NCBI RefSeq assembly: GCF_036840915.1
Contig: NZ_CP085725.1
Location: 2,108,001 to 2,172,000 of the forward strand
Direction of reading: 5' to 3'
Length of the DNA stretch: 64,000 nt
Source: Flavobacterium hankyongi
GTDB lineage: Bacteria; Bacteroidota; Bacteroidia; Flavobacteriales; Flavobacteriaceae
The position numbers and the translations under genes are program-made. This document shows, piece by piece, positions 17,982 to 26,665 of this stretch (position 1 is its first letter; every line of letters begins with the position of its first letter). Under the pieces are notes generated by a model. It made no database searches. It was not told where the DNA came from and saw only the letters and a program-made list of their open reading frames with translations.

Positions 17982-19212
17982 ATGATGCTATTTCTAGACG
18001 TTTTAATAAATTTTTTGTCAAAGCTTCTTCAACATAATGTTTATCTATATGTAACTCGCTTTCATCAGATCCAGGGAACTCATACATAGCGTCTGTTAAA
18101 ATTGCTTCACACAATGAACGTAATCCTCTTGCTCCCAATTTATATTCTAAGGCTTTATCTACAATAAAATCTAAAGCTTCATCAGTAATCGAAAAATCGA
18201 TTGCATCCATTGCAAATAGTTTTTTGTATTGCTTAATTAAAGCATTTTTAGGCTCTGTCAAAATAGCACGCAATGTTTCTCTATCTAGAGGATCCATGTG
18301 TGTTAAAACTGGCAAACGACCAATGATTTCAGGAATTAACCCAAATTCTTTAATGTCTTTTGGAATAATATATTTTAATAAATTAGTTTCATCTATTTTA
18401 TCTGTCTCCTTAGAAGCACTAAATCCCATTGCTTGACGGTTTAAACGCTTAGAAATAATACGCTCAATACCATCAAATGCACCACCAGCAATAAATAAAA
18501 TATCCTTAGTATTTACCTCAACAAATTTTTGGTCTGGATGCTTTCTACCTCCTTTAGGTGGAACGTTTACAACTGTACCTTCCAGTAATTTCAATAAAGC
18601 TTGTTGAACACCCTCACCAGAAACATCTCTAGTAATTGAAGGATTATCGCTTTTACGAGCAATTTTATCTATTTCATCAATAAACACAATTCCTCTTTCT
18701 GCTTTTGGAACATCATAGTCAGCAGCCTGTAATAATCTAGTTAAAATGCTTTCTACATCTTCCCCAACATAACCTGCTTCCGTTAAAACCGTTGCATCAA
18801 CAATTGCTAAAGGCACATCAAGCATTTTTGCAATTGTCTTTGCTACTAATGTTTTACCAGTACCTGTTTGTCCAGCCATGATAATGTTGCTTTTTTCAAT
18901 TTCTACATCATCACCATGATCTTGTTGCATTAATCTTTTGTAATGATTATATACCGCAACAGACATCACCTTTTTCGTTTGTTCCTGTCCAATTACATAT
19001 TTATCAAGAAAAGCTCTAATTTCTTTTGGTTTTTGCAGCACTAAATCAGTAGTGTTTTTAGCAACACCACTTGCTTTAATTTCTTCCAAAACAATTCCAT
19101 GAGCTTGCTCAATACAACGATCACAGATGTGTGAATTGATACCTGCAATTAAAAGGTTGGTTTCAGGTTTCTTTCTTCCGCAGAAAGAACATTCTAATAT
19201 TTCTTTTGCCAT
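17980..19212 (-). CDS. clpX: ATP-dependent Clp protease ATP-binding subunit ClpX
   Basis: AAA+ unfoldase that feeds substrates to ClpP. It has 410 residues. The N-terminal zinc-binding domain has Cys8, Cys11, Cys30 and Cys33. The AAA+ module follows with Walker A GQTGTGKT (around residue 115), pore-loop region GYVGEDVES, Walker [12 protein letters not shown], and sensor 2 in [10 protein letters not shown]. It lies downstream of clpP and tig on the same strand, the classic tig-clpP-clpX order, but it has its own -7 box 20 bases before the ATG, so it can be expressed separately. Confidence 0.98.
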   Translation of the reverse strand: MAKEILECSFCGRKKPETNLLIAGINSHICDRCIEQAHGIVLEEIKASGVAKNTTDLVLQKPKEIRAFLDKYVIGQEQTKKVMSVAVYNHYKRLMQQDHGDDVEIEKSNIIMAGQTGTGKTLVAKTIAKMLDVPLAIVDATVLTEAGYVGEDVESILTRLLQAADYDVPKAERGIVFIDEIDKIARKSDNPSITRDVSGEGVQQALLKLLEGTVVNVPPKGGRKHPDQKFVEVNTKDILFIAGGAFDGIERIISKRLNRQAMGFSASKETDKIDETNLLKYIIPKDIKEFGLIPEIIGRLPVLTHMDPLDRETLRAILTEPKNALIKQYKKLFAMDAIDFSITDEALDFIVDKALEYKLGARGLRSLCEAILTDAMYEFPGSDESELHIDKHYVEEALTKNLLKRLEIAS

Positions 19213-19231
19213 TATTTTGAGTTGAAAAGCG

Positions 19232-19239
19232 CAAAGTTA
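19232..19239 (-). promoter_or_regulatory. -7 element of clpX
   Basis: Minus-strand TAACTTTG, exact TAnnTTTG, 19 bases upstream of the ATG. A TTG at 19257-19255 gives a 15-base spacer, slightly short. Confidence 0.6.
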
Positions 19240-19298
19240 CAAATTTGTAAGACACAAGTTATGTTACTCGGCTACTCTGTTATTTTGAAATTTTAAAA

Positions 19299-19955
19299 TT
19301 ATCTTCTTAAAACTTCGTCAATCATTCCGTATTCTTTTGCTTCATCGGCAATCATCCAATAATCGCGTTCACTGTCTTTATAAACCTTATCGAACGATTG
19401 CTTTGAATGTTTTGCGATAATCTGGTACAATTCGTCTTTTAATTTCAACATTTCTTTTAAGTTGATTTCCATATCAGTTGCCACACCTTGTGCTCCTCCT
19501 GATGGTTGATGAATCATTACTCTTGAATGTGGTAATGCCGAACGTTTACCTTCTGCACCAGCACACAATAAAACCGCTCCCATAGACGCTGCCATTCCTG
19601 TACAAATAGTTGCCACATCAGGCTTGATGTACTGCATGGTATCATAGATTCCTAGACCTGCATATACACTTCCTCCTGGAGAGTTAATGTAAATTTGAAT
19701 ATCTTTAGAAGCATCAACACTTTCTAAAAACAATAATTGCGCTTGAATGATATTAGCCATATAATCATCTACCCCTGTTCCAAGAAAGATAATTCTGTCC
19801 ATCATTAAGCGTGAAAAAACGTCCAATTGTGAAATATTTAATTGACGTTCTTCTATAATATAAGGAGTCATACTACCAACAATCTTGTCATAGTACATAC
19901 TATTTACTCCGTGGTGCTTTGTAGCAAACTTTTTAAATTCTTTACCGTAATTCAT
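19299..19955 (-). CDS. clpP: ATP-dependent Clp protease proteolytic subunit ClpP
   Basis: Serine protease that forms the tetradecameric chamber used by ClpX. It has 218 residues. Nucleophile Ser124 in GMAASMG, His149 in MIHQPSGGAQG; the Asp is expected in the C-terminal part. The INSPGGSVYAG and GTGVDDYMAN segments are typical. The Met at 19955 gives an N-terminal extension of about 28 residues before the conserved MTPYIIEE, likely a propeptide. It sits between tig (upstream, separated by a terminator) and clpX. Confidence 0.98.
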   Translation of the reverse strand: MNYGKEFKKFATKHHGVNSMYYDKIVGSMTPYIIEERQLNISQLDVFSRLMMDRIIFLGTGVDDYMANIIQAQLLFLESVDASKDIQIYINSPGGSVYAGLGIYDTMQYIKPDVATICTGMAASMGAVLLCAGAEGKRSALPHSRVMIHQPSGGAQGVATDMEINLKEMLKLKDELYQIIAKHSKQSFDKVYKDSERDYWMIADEAKEYGMIDEVLRR

Positions 19956-20042
19956 TTTGGCGTATTTAAGAGGTTGTATATCTAAATCATAGACAATGTA
20001 GCAAATTTCGTACCTTTTTTAAAATATGCCATTTTGTCTTTA

Positions 20043-20074
20043 TAAAAAAAGCGTCAAATTTAAAATCTGACGCT
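20043..20074 (-). terminator. Terminator after tig
   Basis: On the minus strand AGCGTCA (20074-20068) pairs with TGACGCT (20056-20050), followed by seven T (20049-20043). It separates tig from clpP. Confidence 0.87.
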
Positions 20075-20082
20075 CAAATATA
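20075..20082 (-). promoter_or_regulatory. -7-like element next to the tig terminator (possible clpP promoter)
   Basis: Minus-strand TATATTTG, exact TAnnTTTG, immediately before the tig terminator stem. No TTG at consensus distance. The predicted transcript start is in the hairpin's 5' arm, so a clpP transcript from here would lack a full terminator. Speculative. Confidence 0.35.
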
Positions 20083-20097
20083 ATGATTTTTTAACGA

Positions 20098-21423
20098 TTA
20101 TTCTCCGTACATTTCTTTAACAAACTGCTCGTAAGAAACCTCTTTTGTTTTAGCATTAAATTTATCTTTAAACAAGTTAAGCATTTTTTCGCTCATAACT
20201 TGTTCTGACATGCGACGTACTTCGTCTTGATTAGACATTACACGTGCAACAATTCCATCAACATCAGCATCTGTTGGATTTGTTTGACCAAACTGTGCCA
20301 TTTGTTTTTTAATGATATCAGCAGCATAAGCTTTTAATTCATCAAAGTTGATTTGTAAATTATTGTCAGTAATGATTTTACTTTCAATTAGTTGGTAACG
20401 CAAACCATTTTCAGATTTGCTGTACTCTGCTTCAGCTTCTTCAGCAGAAAGTGGTTTTTCACCTACTGTTTGAATCCATCTTTTCAAAAATGCTGCTGGC
20501 AATTCTACTTGGTTGTTCTCAATTAAGAAAGTTGTAGCGTCGTTGTAGAATTTTTGATCTGCTTGTTGAGCAAATTGCTTTTCAGCATCTTCTTTAATTT
20601 TCGCTTTAACATCTTCTACAGAAGATACATTTCCAGCACCAAATAATTTATCGAATAATTCTTGGTTTAATTCTGCTGGCTCGCTAGTTGTTACTTCTTC
20701 GATTTTGAAATCAACATTGATATCTAAACCGTGAACATCATCGTGGCCAACTTGTAAATAATCCATTAATTTGTGATCATCATCAAACAAACCTTTTGTC
20801 GAAACAGTTACAACATCACCAGCTTTTTTACCAATGAATGCTTTAACCGCTGCTTTACTTTTGAAAATATCCAAAGTGATTTGCGCAGGTGCATTGATCC
20901 CTTTTTCTTCATTAACAAAAGTTCCTCTGATATCATCTCCTTCTGCAACTTCTGTTTTAGAAATCATTTTACCAAATTGTTTTTGAATTCTCACAACTTG
21001 CTCATCTAGCATTTTGTCATCAGCAACAATTTTGAAATATGTTAAATTGTTTTTACCCTCTAATTTAACATCAAATTGAGGTGCTAAACCTAATTCAAAT
21101 TCAAATTTAAAATCTTCAGCTTCCCAGTTGAAATCTTCAGTGAATTTAGGTAATGGATTTCCTAAAATATCTAACTTCTCATCAACTAAGTATTTGTTTA
21201 AGTTTTCTTGTAATACTTTATTAACTTCCTCAGCTAAAACTGCTTTACCGTATTGTTTTTTTACTAAAGACATTGGCACAGCTCCTTTTCTAAAACCAGG
21301 AATGTTAGCACTTTTACGGTAGTTCTGCAAAACTTTCTCTACATTATCAGCGTAATCATTTTTTGCAACTTCTACAGTTACCACTGCGTTTAACGCATCG
21401 ATATTGGTTTTTGTAATATTCAT
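20098..21423 (-). CDS. tig: Trigger factor
   Basis: Ribosome-associated folding chaperone and peptidyl-prolyl isomerase. It has 441 residues. The ribosome-docking signature is NIPGFRKGAVP (GFRKG at residues 43-47), and the C-terminal substrate-binding arms are Ala/Glu/Gln-rich. The central FKBP-like domain looks degenerate in its active-site region, as is usual in Bacteroidota trigger factors, so isomerase activity is uncertain. It is first in the tig-clpP-clpX set and ends at its own terminator. Confidence 0.96.
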   Translation of the reverse strand: MNITKTNIDALNAVVTVEVAKNDYADNVEKVLQNYRKSANIPGFRKGAVPMSLVKKQYGKAVLAEEVNKVLQENLNKYLVDEKLDILGNPLPKFTEDFNWEAEDFKFEFELGLAPQFDVKLEGKNNLTYFKIVADDKMLDEQVVRIQKQFGKMISKTEVAEGDDIRGTFVNEEKGINAPAQITLDIFKSKAAVKAFIGKKAGDVVTVSTKGLFDDDHKLMDYLQVGHDDVHGLDINVDFKIEEVTTSEPAELNQELFDKLFGAGNVSSVEDVKAKIKEDAEKQFAQQADQKFYNDATTFLIENNQVELPAAFLKRWIQTVGEKPLSAEEAEAEYSKSENGLRYQLIESKIITDNNLQINFDELKAYAADIIKKQMAQFGQTNPTDADVDGIVARVMSNQDEVRRMSEQVMSEKMLNLFKDKFNAKTKEVSYEQFVKEMYGE

Positions 21424-21456
21424 TATATACGTTTTTTACATACTAAATTTGGGTGG

Positions 21457-21486
21457 CAAAATTACATAATTTATACCACCCAACAA
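21457..21486 (-). promoter_or_regulatory. Promoter of tig
   Basis: Minus-strand TTG (21486-21484), a 19-base spacer and TAATTTTG (21464-21457), 33 bases before the ATG at 21423. Confidence 0.75.
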
Positions 21487-21501
21487 ATTTTATTTAACTG
21501 A

Positions 21502-21550
21502 AACTCACTTTACAGATTCTAACACTTAAATTATTGCATTAAAGTGAGTT
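21502..21550 (-). repeat. 11-bp inverted repeat between the phage-holin-like gene and tig
   Basis: AACTCACTTTA (21502-21512) is the exact reverse complement of TAAAGTGAGTT (21540-21550), with a 27-base spacer. It lies 57 bases after the holin-like stop and just upstream of the tig promoter. It has no T tract, so it is not an obvious terminator; it may be an operator or a processing stem-loop. Confidence 0.6.
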
Positions 21551-21606
21551 CTTGAAATCCTTGAAAAAGCTAATTTTTAACTGAAAAAAAATTAACCGTC
21601 TAAATA

Positions 21607-21948
21607 TTAATCCTTTATAAACTTATAAAGTATCCATTGCGAAACCGACAATAGAATACTAAAAAGCATTGCTGTAAGGAAGCTATTTACCTCAAATCCG
21701 TCTACTAAATAATCACAAGTGTAAACCATCACAGTATTAATTACTAAAAGAAACAATCCCAATGTGAAAAAAGTAATAGGAAGGGTAAAAAACACCAAAA
21801 CTGGTTTTACAAAAGTATTTAAAAGTCCCAAAACAACAGCTACTATTAATGCAGTTGTAATATTATCAACCTGAACACCAGGCTTTAGAAAATAGGACAA
21901 TAATAACACTATGATTGTCGAAATAAGTAGTTTTTTTAATAAGTTCAT
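21607..21948 (-). CDS. Phage-holin-superfamily small membrane protein
   Basis: 113 residues with four closely spaced hydrophobic segments (about 6-22, 33-53, 54-76 and 86-108) and the family motif LGLLNTFVKPVLVFFTLPITFFTLGLF (seen in pieces LNTFVKPVL and LPITFFTLGL). It belongs to the widespread holin-4/DUF-type membrane family found as single chromosomal genes. No endolysin or phage genes are nearby, so a lysis role is unlikely; function unknown. It is 18 bases after the hydrolase gene, and probably cotranscribed with it and pdxJ. Confidence 0.85.
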   Translation of the reverse strand: MNLLKKLLISTIIVLLLSYFLKPGVQVDNITTALIVAVVLGLLNTFVKPVLVFFTLPITFFTLGLFLLVINTVMVYTCDYLVDGFEVNSFLTAMLFSILLSVSQWILYKFIKD

Positions 21949-21966
21949 TTTAAATTTTATTTTGAG

Positions 21967-22734
21967 TTAGTTCTTTAAAAAATGTATCGTTTTTTCAAAA
22001 AATTCTTTTGGATTTTCGGCATGAAGCCAGTGTCCTGCATTAGAAACGGTTTCTATTTCAGCTTTTGGAAAATGATGATAAATAGTTTCAAAATCAGCAT
22101 CCAAAATATAATCTGATTTATCACCTCTTAAAAACAATGTTTCTTTATCAAAATGGTTTTCAAATGGTAACGCATCACCAATTACTGAAGTATTTTCAGT
22201 GAAGACTTTCAAATTAAACCTAAAACCTAATTGCCCAGGCTCAACCCAATATAAATTCTTCAACAAAAACTGACGTGTTCCAAAATCATGAATATAACCC
22301 GAAACAATTTCTTCAGCTTCAGCTCGAGAAGGCTTTTTAGAAAAATCAACAGCATTTAATGATGCTAAAATGGTTTGATGATGTGGCGCGTAAAACTTTG
22401 GACCAATATCTGCCACAACTAATTTATCTACCAATTGAGGATAATTTGTAGCAAGTAACATCACTACTTTCCCTCCCATAGAATGCCCAATAACATCTAT
22501 ATTTTTTAATTGATGATATTGGCAGTATTCTACAACATCCTTAACCATAAAATCATACCCCCAATCATTTGAATGGAAACTTTTCCCATGGTTACGTAAA
22601 TCTAACGCATGCACTTGAAATCCTTGTTCAGCATATTGTGAAGCCAGAGTTTTCCAATTATCAGACATACCAAGAAACCCATGAATAATCAATAGAGGCT
22701 TTCCTTCTCCTACTATATTTGAATGCAGCAACAT
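21967..22734 (-). CDS. Alpha/beta-fold hydrolase (YbfF-like esterase)
   Basis: 255 residues. Oxyanion region HGFLGMSDNW, nucleophile Ser in VIGHSMGGKV, and catalytic His in NAGHWLHAENP near the C-terminus; the acid is probably in FLRGDKSDYI. The pattern matches the YbfF/acyl-esterase group that cleaves short acyl esters or thioesters; the natural substrate is unknown. The start is 1 base from the pdxJ stop, indicating one transcript pdxJ-hydrolase-holin-like. Confidence 0.9.
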   Translation of the reverse strand: MLLHSNIVGEGKPLLIIHGFLGMSDNWKTLASQYAEQGFQVHALDLRNHGKSFHSNDWGYDFMVKDVVEYCQYHQLKNIDVIGHSMGGKVVMLLATNYPQLVDKLVVADIGPKFYAPHHQTILASLNAVDFSKKPSRAEAEEIVSGYIHDFGTRQFLLKNLYWVEPGQLGFRFNLKVFTENTSVIGDALPFENHFDKETLFLRGDKSDYILDADFETIYHHFPKAEIETVSNAGHWLHAENPKEFFEKTIHFLKN

Positions 22735-22735
22735 A

Positions 22736-23461
22736 TTATTTTAGTTTTTGCAAATACATATTAACGACATTTTCTAAACCTAGATACAATGATTCAGAAA
22801 TTAAAGCATGACCTATGGAAACTTCCATTAGTCCAGGAATATTCTTGTTGAAAAATTCAATATTATCTAAACTCAAATCATGACCAGCATTAATTCCTAA
22901 TCCTAATTCATTAGCTAATTTTGCTGCTTCAACATAAGGCAAAATTCCATTCTTATTTCCCAAACCATATTCGTGTGCAAATGCTTCTGTATATAACTCT
23001 ATTCGATCAGTCCCAGTTTCTTTAGCTCCTTCAACCATTTCCAAAATAGGATCAACAAAGATAGAAGTTCGAATCCCGTTTCTTTTAAATTCAGCAATTA
23101 CTTCTTTCAAATACGATTGATTTTTAATCGTATCCCACCCAGCATTAGAAGTCAATGCACCAATTGCATCTGGCACAAGCGTAACTTGCGTAGGCTTACA
23201 TTCTAATACTAAATCTATGAAATTGTGTTGCGGATTACCTTCAATATTATATTCGGTGTAAACTACATCTTTTAAATCACGAGCATCTTGATAACGAATA
23301 TGTCTTTCGTCAGGACGTGGATGAATTGTTATTCCATGTGCCCCAAAACCTTGAATTTTTTTTGCAGCCTCAATTACACTTGGTGTATTTCCTCCACGTG
23401 AATTTCGCAAAGTCGCAATTTTATTAATATTTACGCTTAACTTACAATTATTATGTGTCAT
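22736..23461 (-). CDS. pdxJ: Pyridoxine 5'-phosphate synthase
   Basis: Condenses 3-amino-1-hydroxyacetone 1-phosphate with deoxyxylulose 5-phosphate, the ring-closing step of the DXP-dependent vitamin B6 pathway. It has 241 residues. Hallmarks: KLSVNINKIATLRNSRGG at the N-terminus, HGITIHPRPDERHI with the catalytic His and phosphate-binding Arg, and LGINAGHDLSLDN near the C-terminus. First gene of a likely three-gene transcript; divergent from the CBS-protein gene. Confidence 0.97.
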   Translation of the reverse strand: MTHNNCKLSVNINKIATLRNSRGGNTPSVIEAAKKIQGFGAHGITIHPRPDERHIRYQDARDLKDVVYTEYNIEGNPQHNFIDLVLECKPTQVTLVPDAIGALTSNAGWDTIKNQSYLKEVIAEFKRNGIRTSIFVDPILEMVEGAKETGTDRIELYTEAFAHEYGLGNKNGILPYVEAAKLANELGLGINAGHDLSLDNIEFFNKNIPGLMEVSIGHALISESLYLGLENVVNMYLQKLK

Positions 23462-23487
23462 TTTGACGTCATTTTTATATGATTCGA

Positions 23488-23495
23488 CAAAAATA
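23488..23495 (-). promoter_or_regulatory. -7 element of pdxJ
   Basis: Minus-strand TATTTTTG (TAnnTTTG), 26 bases before the ATG at 23461; no TTG at consensus spacing. Confidence 0.55.
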
Positions 23496-23559
23496 CGAAC
23501 TTATACAAGGCTGTTATCTTATTTTTTAATTATTTTGCAGAAGATTACTACAATTCATT

Positions 23560-24219
23560 ATGACCAATTTATCTGACTATATTACTCAAGATTTAAAACC
23601 TCTGGATATACAAGAAAGTATTGCTGTTGCTCAGGATTTTTTTCTTGACTTGCCTTTTTCACATTTTCCAGTTTTAGAAAATGGTATTTTTATTGGTAGT
23701 GTATCTTCAGAAGATGTAGAAAATTTTGACTCTTCAAAAAAATTAGTCGATTACAAATATTCTTTTGAAGGCTTCTTTACAAGAAAATATTCAGTTTTAC
23801 TAGATGTTTTAGATGATTTTGCTAAAAATGAAACAACTGTATTACCAGTTCTTGATGAGCAAAACAACTTTATTGGTTATTATGAACTTGAAGATGTAAT
23901 TAAGGTGTTTAATGAGACTCCTTTCTTAAAAGAATTAGGTGCTGTTATCATAGTAGAAAAAGACATAAACGACTATTCATTTAGCCAAATTTCACAAATT
24001 ATAGAAGGGAATAACGCAAAATTATTAGGCGCATTTTTATCTAATACAGATACAGAAAAAGTTCAAATCACTATTAAAATTGCTGAAGGAGGAATAAACG
24101 AGATCATTCAAACTTTTCGCCGTTATGAATATGAAATAATCTCTGAACATCAAGAAGATGATTATTTAAAAACTTTAAAAGAACGCTCTGACTATTTAGA
24201 CCGATACCTTAATATGTAA
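23560..24219 (+). CDS. CBS-domain protein with ACT-like C-terminus
   Basis: 219 residues. The first ~125 residues form a pair of CBS motifs (SHFPVLENGIFIGSVSSEDV and TVLPVLDEQNNFIGYYELEDV), which usually bind adenine nucleotides. The C-terminal part (about 134-205; GAVIIVEKDINDYSFSQISQ, then FRRYEYEI) has the strand-helix-strand pattern of an ACT-like domain. No enzymatic domain. nadK starts 3 bases after its stop, so the two are cotranslated; a nucleotide-sensing role linked to NAD(P) supply is possible but only inferred. Upstream TATTTTG (23531-23537) is a near-consensus -7. Confidence 0.85.
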   Translation: MTNLSDYITQDLKPLDIQESIAVAQDFFLDLPFSHFPVLENGIFIGSVSSEDVENFDSSKKLVDYKYSFEGFFTRKYSVLLDVLDDFAKNETTVLPVLDEQNNFIGYYELEDVIKVFNETPFLKELGAVIIVEKDINDYSFSQISQIIEGNNAKLLGAFLSNTDTEKVQITIKIAEGGINEIIQTFRRYEYEIISEHQEDDYLKTLKERSDYLDRYLNM

Positions 24220-24222
24220 TTT

Positions 24223-25107
24223 ATGAAAGTAGCGATTTTTGGACAATTTTATCAAAACACTACTTCGCCCATAATGGAGCGACTTTTACATTTCTTAGAA
24301 ATCAATAAAGTAGATTTCACGATAGAATCTAATTTTTTAAAAATACTTCAAGACAACAAAGCGATAACTATTGATTTACCTACTTTCTCATCATACAAAG
24401 ATTTAGATAAGTCATATGATATGCTTTTAAGTGTTGGTGGTGACGGTACATTTTTGAGAGCAGTCACATATGTGAGAAAATCAGGTATTCCAATTTTAGG
24501 CATTAATGCTGGGCGCCTAGGTTTTTTAGCTAATGTTCAACAAGAAAATATTGAGAAAATTTTAAAACTCATTATTAAAAAAGAGTATAAAATCTCAAAA
24601 AGAACATTACTTAGTCTAAGTGGCACTCCAAAAATTGATGTCATAAGTGATTTAAATTTTGCCATGAATGAAATCACCGTGAGTCGTAAAGACACTGCAT
24701 CGATGATTACTATTGAAACTTATTTAAACAACGAATATCTTACATCATATTGGGCCGATGGCGTTATAATTTCAACTCCAACAGGATCTACAGGATATTC
24801 TATGAGTTGTGGAGGTCCCATTTTAACTCCAGACGCTACAAGCCTTGTGATAACACCAATTGCCCCACATAATCTTAACGCAAGACCTTTAGTCATTCCC
24901 GACAACACAACTTTAAAATTAGTGGTATCAGGAAGAGAAGAAAATTATTTAGTTTCTCTGGATTCAAGAATTGCTTCGGTAAAAAATGAATCAGTATTGA
25001 CAATTAAGAAAACACCATTCAAAATAAACATGGTAGAGATTCCAGAAGAAACTTTTCTAAAAACACTAAGAAACAAACTTCTTTTTGGGCAAGACAAACG
25101 TAATTAA
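24223..25107 (+). CDS. nadK: NAD kinase
   Basis: Phosphorylates NAD to NADP. It has 294 residues. The ATP/NAD-binding motif GGDGT is at residues 72-76, followed by NAGRLGFLAN, AMNEITVSRKD, and TPTGSTGYSMSCGGPI, the glycine-rich NADP loop. Length and motifs are complete. It follows the CBS gene by 3 bases and precedes the PorG-like gene, which has its own promoter. Confidence 0.97.
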   Translation: MKVAIFGQFYQNTTSPIMERLLHFLEINKVDFTIESNFLKILQDNKAITIDLPTFSSYKDLDKSYDMLLSVGGDGTFLRAVTYVRKSGIPILGINAGRLGFLANVQQENIEKILKLIIKKEYKISKRTLLSLSGTPKIDVISDLNFAMNEITVSRKDTASMITIETYLNNEYLTSYWADGVIISTPTGSTGYSMSCGGPILTPDATSLVITPIAPHNLNARPLVIPDNTTLKLVVSGREENYLVSLDSRIASVKNESVLTIKKTPFKINMVEIPEETFLKTLRNKLLFGQDKRN

Positions 25108-25191
25108 AACTATATTAAATACTACGAAGCTTACTTTTTCGTTTAACTTGAATAAAATATAGAACTTTTATCCTTGAATGAAAGTTTTACT

Positions 25192-25220
25192 TTGTTAAGT
25201 GCCCATAATTAGTATATTTG
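25192..25220 (+). promoter_or_regulatory. Promoter of the porG-like/uppS/bamA run
   Basis: TTG (25192-25194), an 18-base spacer and TATATTTG (25213-25220). It overlaps an in-frame TTG at 25218, which argues that the real start of the next gene is the ATG at 25236. Confidence 0.82.
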
Positions 25221-25235
25221 CAACCTGTTATAAAA

Positions 25236-25922
25236 ATGAAGAACTTTTTTTACATAATTACCTTATTATTAGCATATAATATTGCACAGTCACAAATTCA
25301 CGAATTAGGCGTTTTTGGTGGTGGCAGTAATTTCATTGGTGATGTAGGAAAAACCAATTATATAGCTCCAAACGAACCTGCTTTTGGTATTTTGTACAGA
25401 TGGAATAAAAGCCCACGATTTTCATGGAGAGCATCAGTTATTCAAGCTAAAATTTCAGGAAACGATTTGGATTCTGAAGTAGACGGAAGAAAAGAAAGAG
25501 GGTTGCAGTTCAAGAATACTATCACAGAATTTTCGGCTGGTTTCGAATTTGATTTTTTTGATTTCGACTTACACCAAACTGGCTTTTTTGCAACACCTTA
25601 TATATCAACTGGAGTTAGTTATTTTTTAGCTGACAACTTATATGTAATTAATAAAAAATATTATAACGAAGACAACAAAGGTAAATTTGCATTGCCAATG
25701 ATTGTTGGTGTAAAAATGAAAATTTCTGACAGTTTTGTTTTAGGAATTGAAAGTGGAGCGAGATATACATTTACTGATGATATCGATGGTAGTTTTCCTA
25801 AAAACAACAGCCTAAAGCAACATGCTTTTGGAAACACAAATAGTAACGACTGGTACGTATTTACCGGAGCAACATTAACATACACATTTGGGCAAAAACC
25901 TTGCTTTTGTGCTGACGAATAA
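25236..25922 (+). CDS. Outer-membrane beta-barrel protein, DUF6089/PorG-like
   Basis: 228 residues from the ATG at 25236; an in-frame TTG at 25218 is rejected because it lies inside the -7 box. Signal peptide MKNFFYIITLLLAYNIAQSQ, then an OmpA-like 8-strand barrel pattern (HELGVFGGGSNFIGDVG, GILYRWNKSPRFSWRASV, TEFSAGFEFDFFDFDL), ending in a Cys-containing tail (KPCFCADE). Sequence pattern and position between nadK and uppS match the DUF6089 family. In P. gingivalis the gene just before uppS and the Omp85 gene is, as I recall, PorG, a T9SS component tied to the PorK/PorN ring. Assignment by synteny; residue-level support is weaker. Confidence 0.72.
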   Translation: MKNFFYIITLLLAYNIAQSQIHELGVFGGGSNFIGDVGKTNYIAPNEPAFGILYRWNKSPRFSWRASVIQAKISGNDLDSEVDGRKERGLQFKNTITEFSAGFEFDFFDFDLHQTGFFATPYISTGVSYFLADNLYVINKKYYNEDNKGKFALPMIVGVKMKISDSFVLGIESGARYTFTDDIDGSFPKNNSLKQHAFGNTNSNDWYVFTGATLTYTFGQKPCFCADE

Positions 25923-25924
25923 AA

Positions 25925-26665
25925 ATGAGCTTATTAAACAAAATTAACACAGAAAACCTACCTAAGCATCTGGCCATTATTATGGACGGTAACGGTCGTT
26001 GGGCCAAACAACAAGGAATGCTACGTGCTTTTGGGCATGAAAATGGTACAAAATCTGTGCGAACTACAGTTGAAGCTTGTGCAAAACTAGGGATAGAAAA
26101 CCTTACTCTTTATGCTTTTTCTACAGAAAACTGGAACAGACCTAAATTAGAAGTAGATACATTAATGAAGCTTCTTATTTCTTCTCTTAAGAAAGAATTA
26201 GAAACCTTAATCAAAAATGATATAAGGCTTAATTCTATTGGCAATCTTGAAACCTTACCAAAAGGAGTACAAAAGGAATTAGCGGAAGTAATCGAAAAGA
26301 CAAAAAACAACTCAAGAATGACTCTTACTTTGGCTCTAAGTTATGGCTCAAGGGAGGAAATCTTAAATGCTGTTAAAAAAATATCAGATAAAGTTAAAAA
26401 TAATATAATTTCAATTGATGGTATTGACGAATCCATATTAAATAATCATCTTTACACACACAACTTACCAGATGTAGATTTAGTAATAAGAACAAGTGGT
26501 GAGCATCGCATCAGTAATTTTTTGCTTTGGCAAATTGCCTATGCCGAATTTTACTTTACAGATGTATTGTGGCCTGATTTTAAAGAAGAGCATTTATATG
26601 AAGCAATTATTAGCTATCAAAAAAGAGAACGCAGATTTGGAAAAACAAGTGAACAAATTAAATAA
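25925..26665 (+). CDS. uppS: Isoprenyl transferase (undecaprenyl diphosphate synthase)
   Basis: cis-prenyltransferase that extends farnesyl-PP to undecaprenyl-PP, the lipid carrier for peptidoglycan and LPS O-units. It has 246 residues. Catalytic Asp21 in AIIMDGNGRWAKQQ, the substrate segment LTLYAFSTENWNRP, and the C-terminal RTSGEHRISNFLLWQ and YFTDVLWPDF motifs. It starts 2 bases after the PorG-like gene and its end overlaps the N-terminal coding part proposed for bamA. Confidence 0.97.
   Translation: MSLLNKINTENLPKHLAIIMDGNGRWAKQQGMLRAFGHENGTKSVRTTVEACAKLGIENLTLYAFSTENWNRPKLEVDTLMKLLISSLKKELETLIKNDIRLNSIGNLETLPKGVQKELAEVIEKTKNNSRMTLTLALSYGSREEILNAVKKISDKVKNNIISIDGIDESILNNHLYTHNLPDVDLVIRTSGEHRISNFLLWQIAYAEFYFTDVLWPDFKEEHLYEAIISYQKRERRFGKTSEQIK

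Noticed and set aside
21607..21948. Prophage remnant suggested by the holin-like protein
   Set aside because: No endolysin, integrase, capsid or other phage gene is nearby; the family is common as a single chromosomal membrane protein gene.
25218..25235. TTG start for the PorG-like gene
   Set aside because: The TTG lies inside the TATATTTG -7 box, so it would precede the expected transcript start; the ATG at 25236 gives a clean signal peptide.
26496..26597. Earlier in-frame start for bamA inside uppS
   Set aside because: It would overlap uppS by about 170 bases and put ~34 residues of frame-shifted uppS sequence before a signal peptide; no such N-terminus is expected for BamA. A later start (26598 or 26697) is more plausible.
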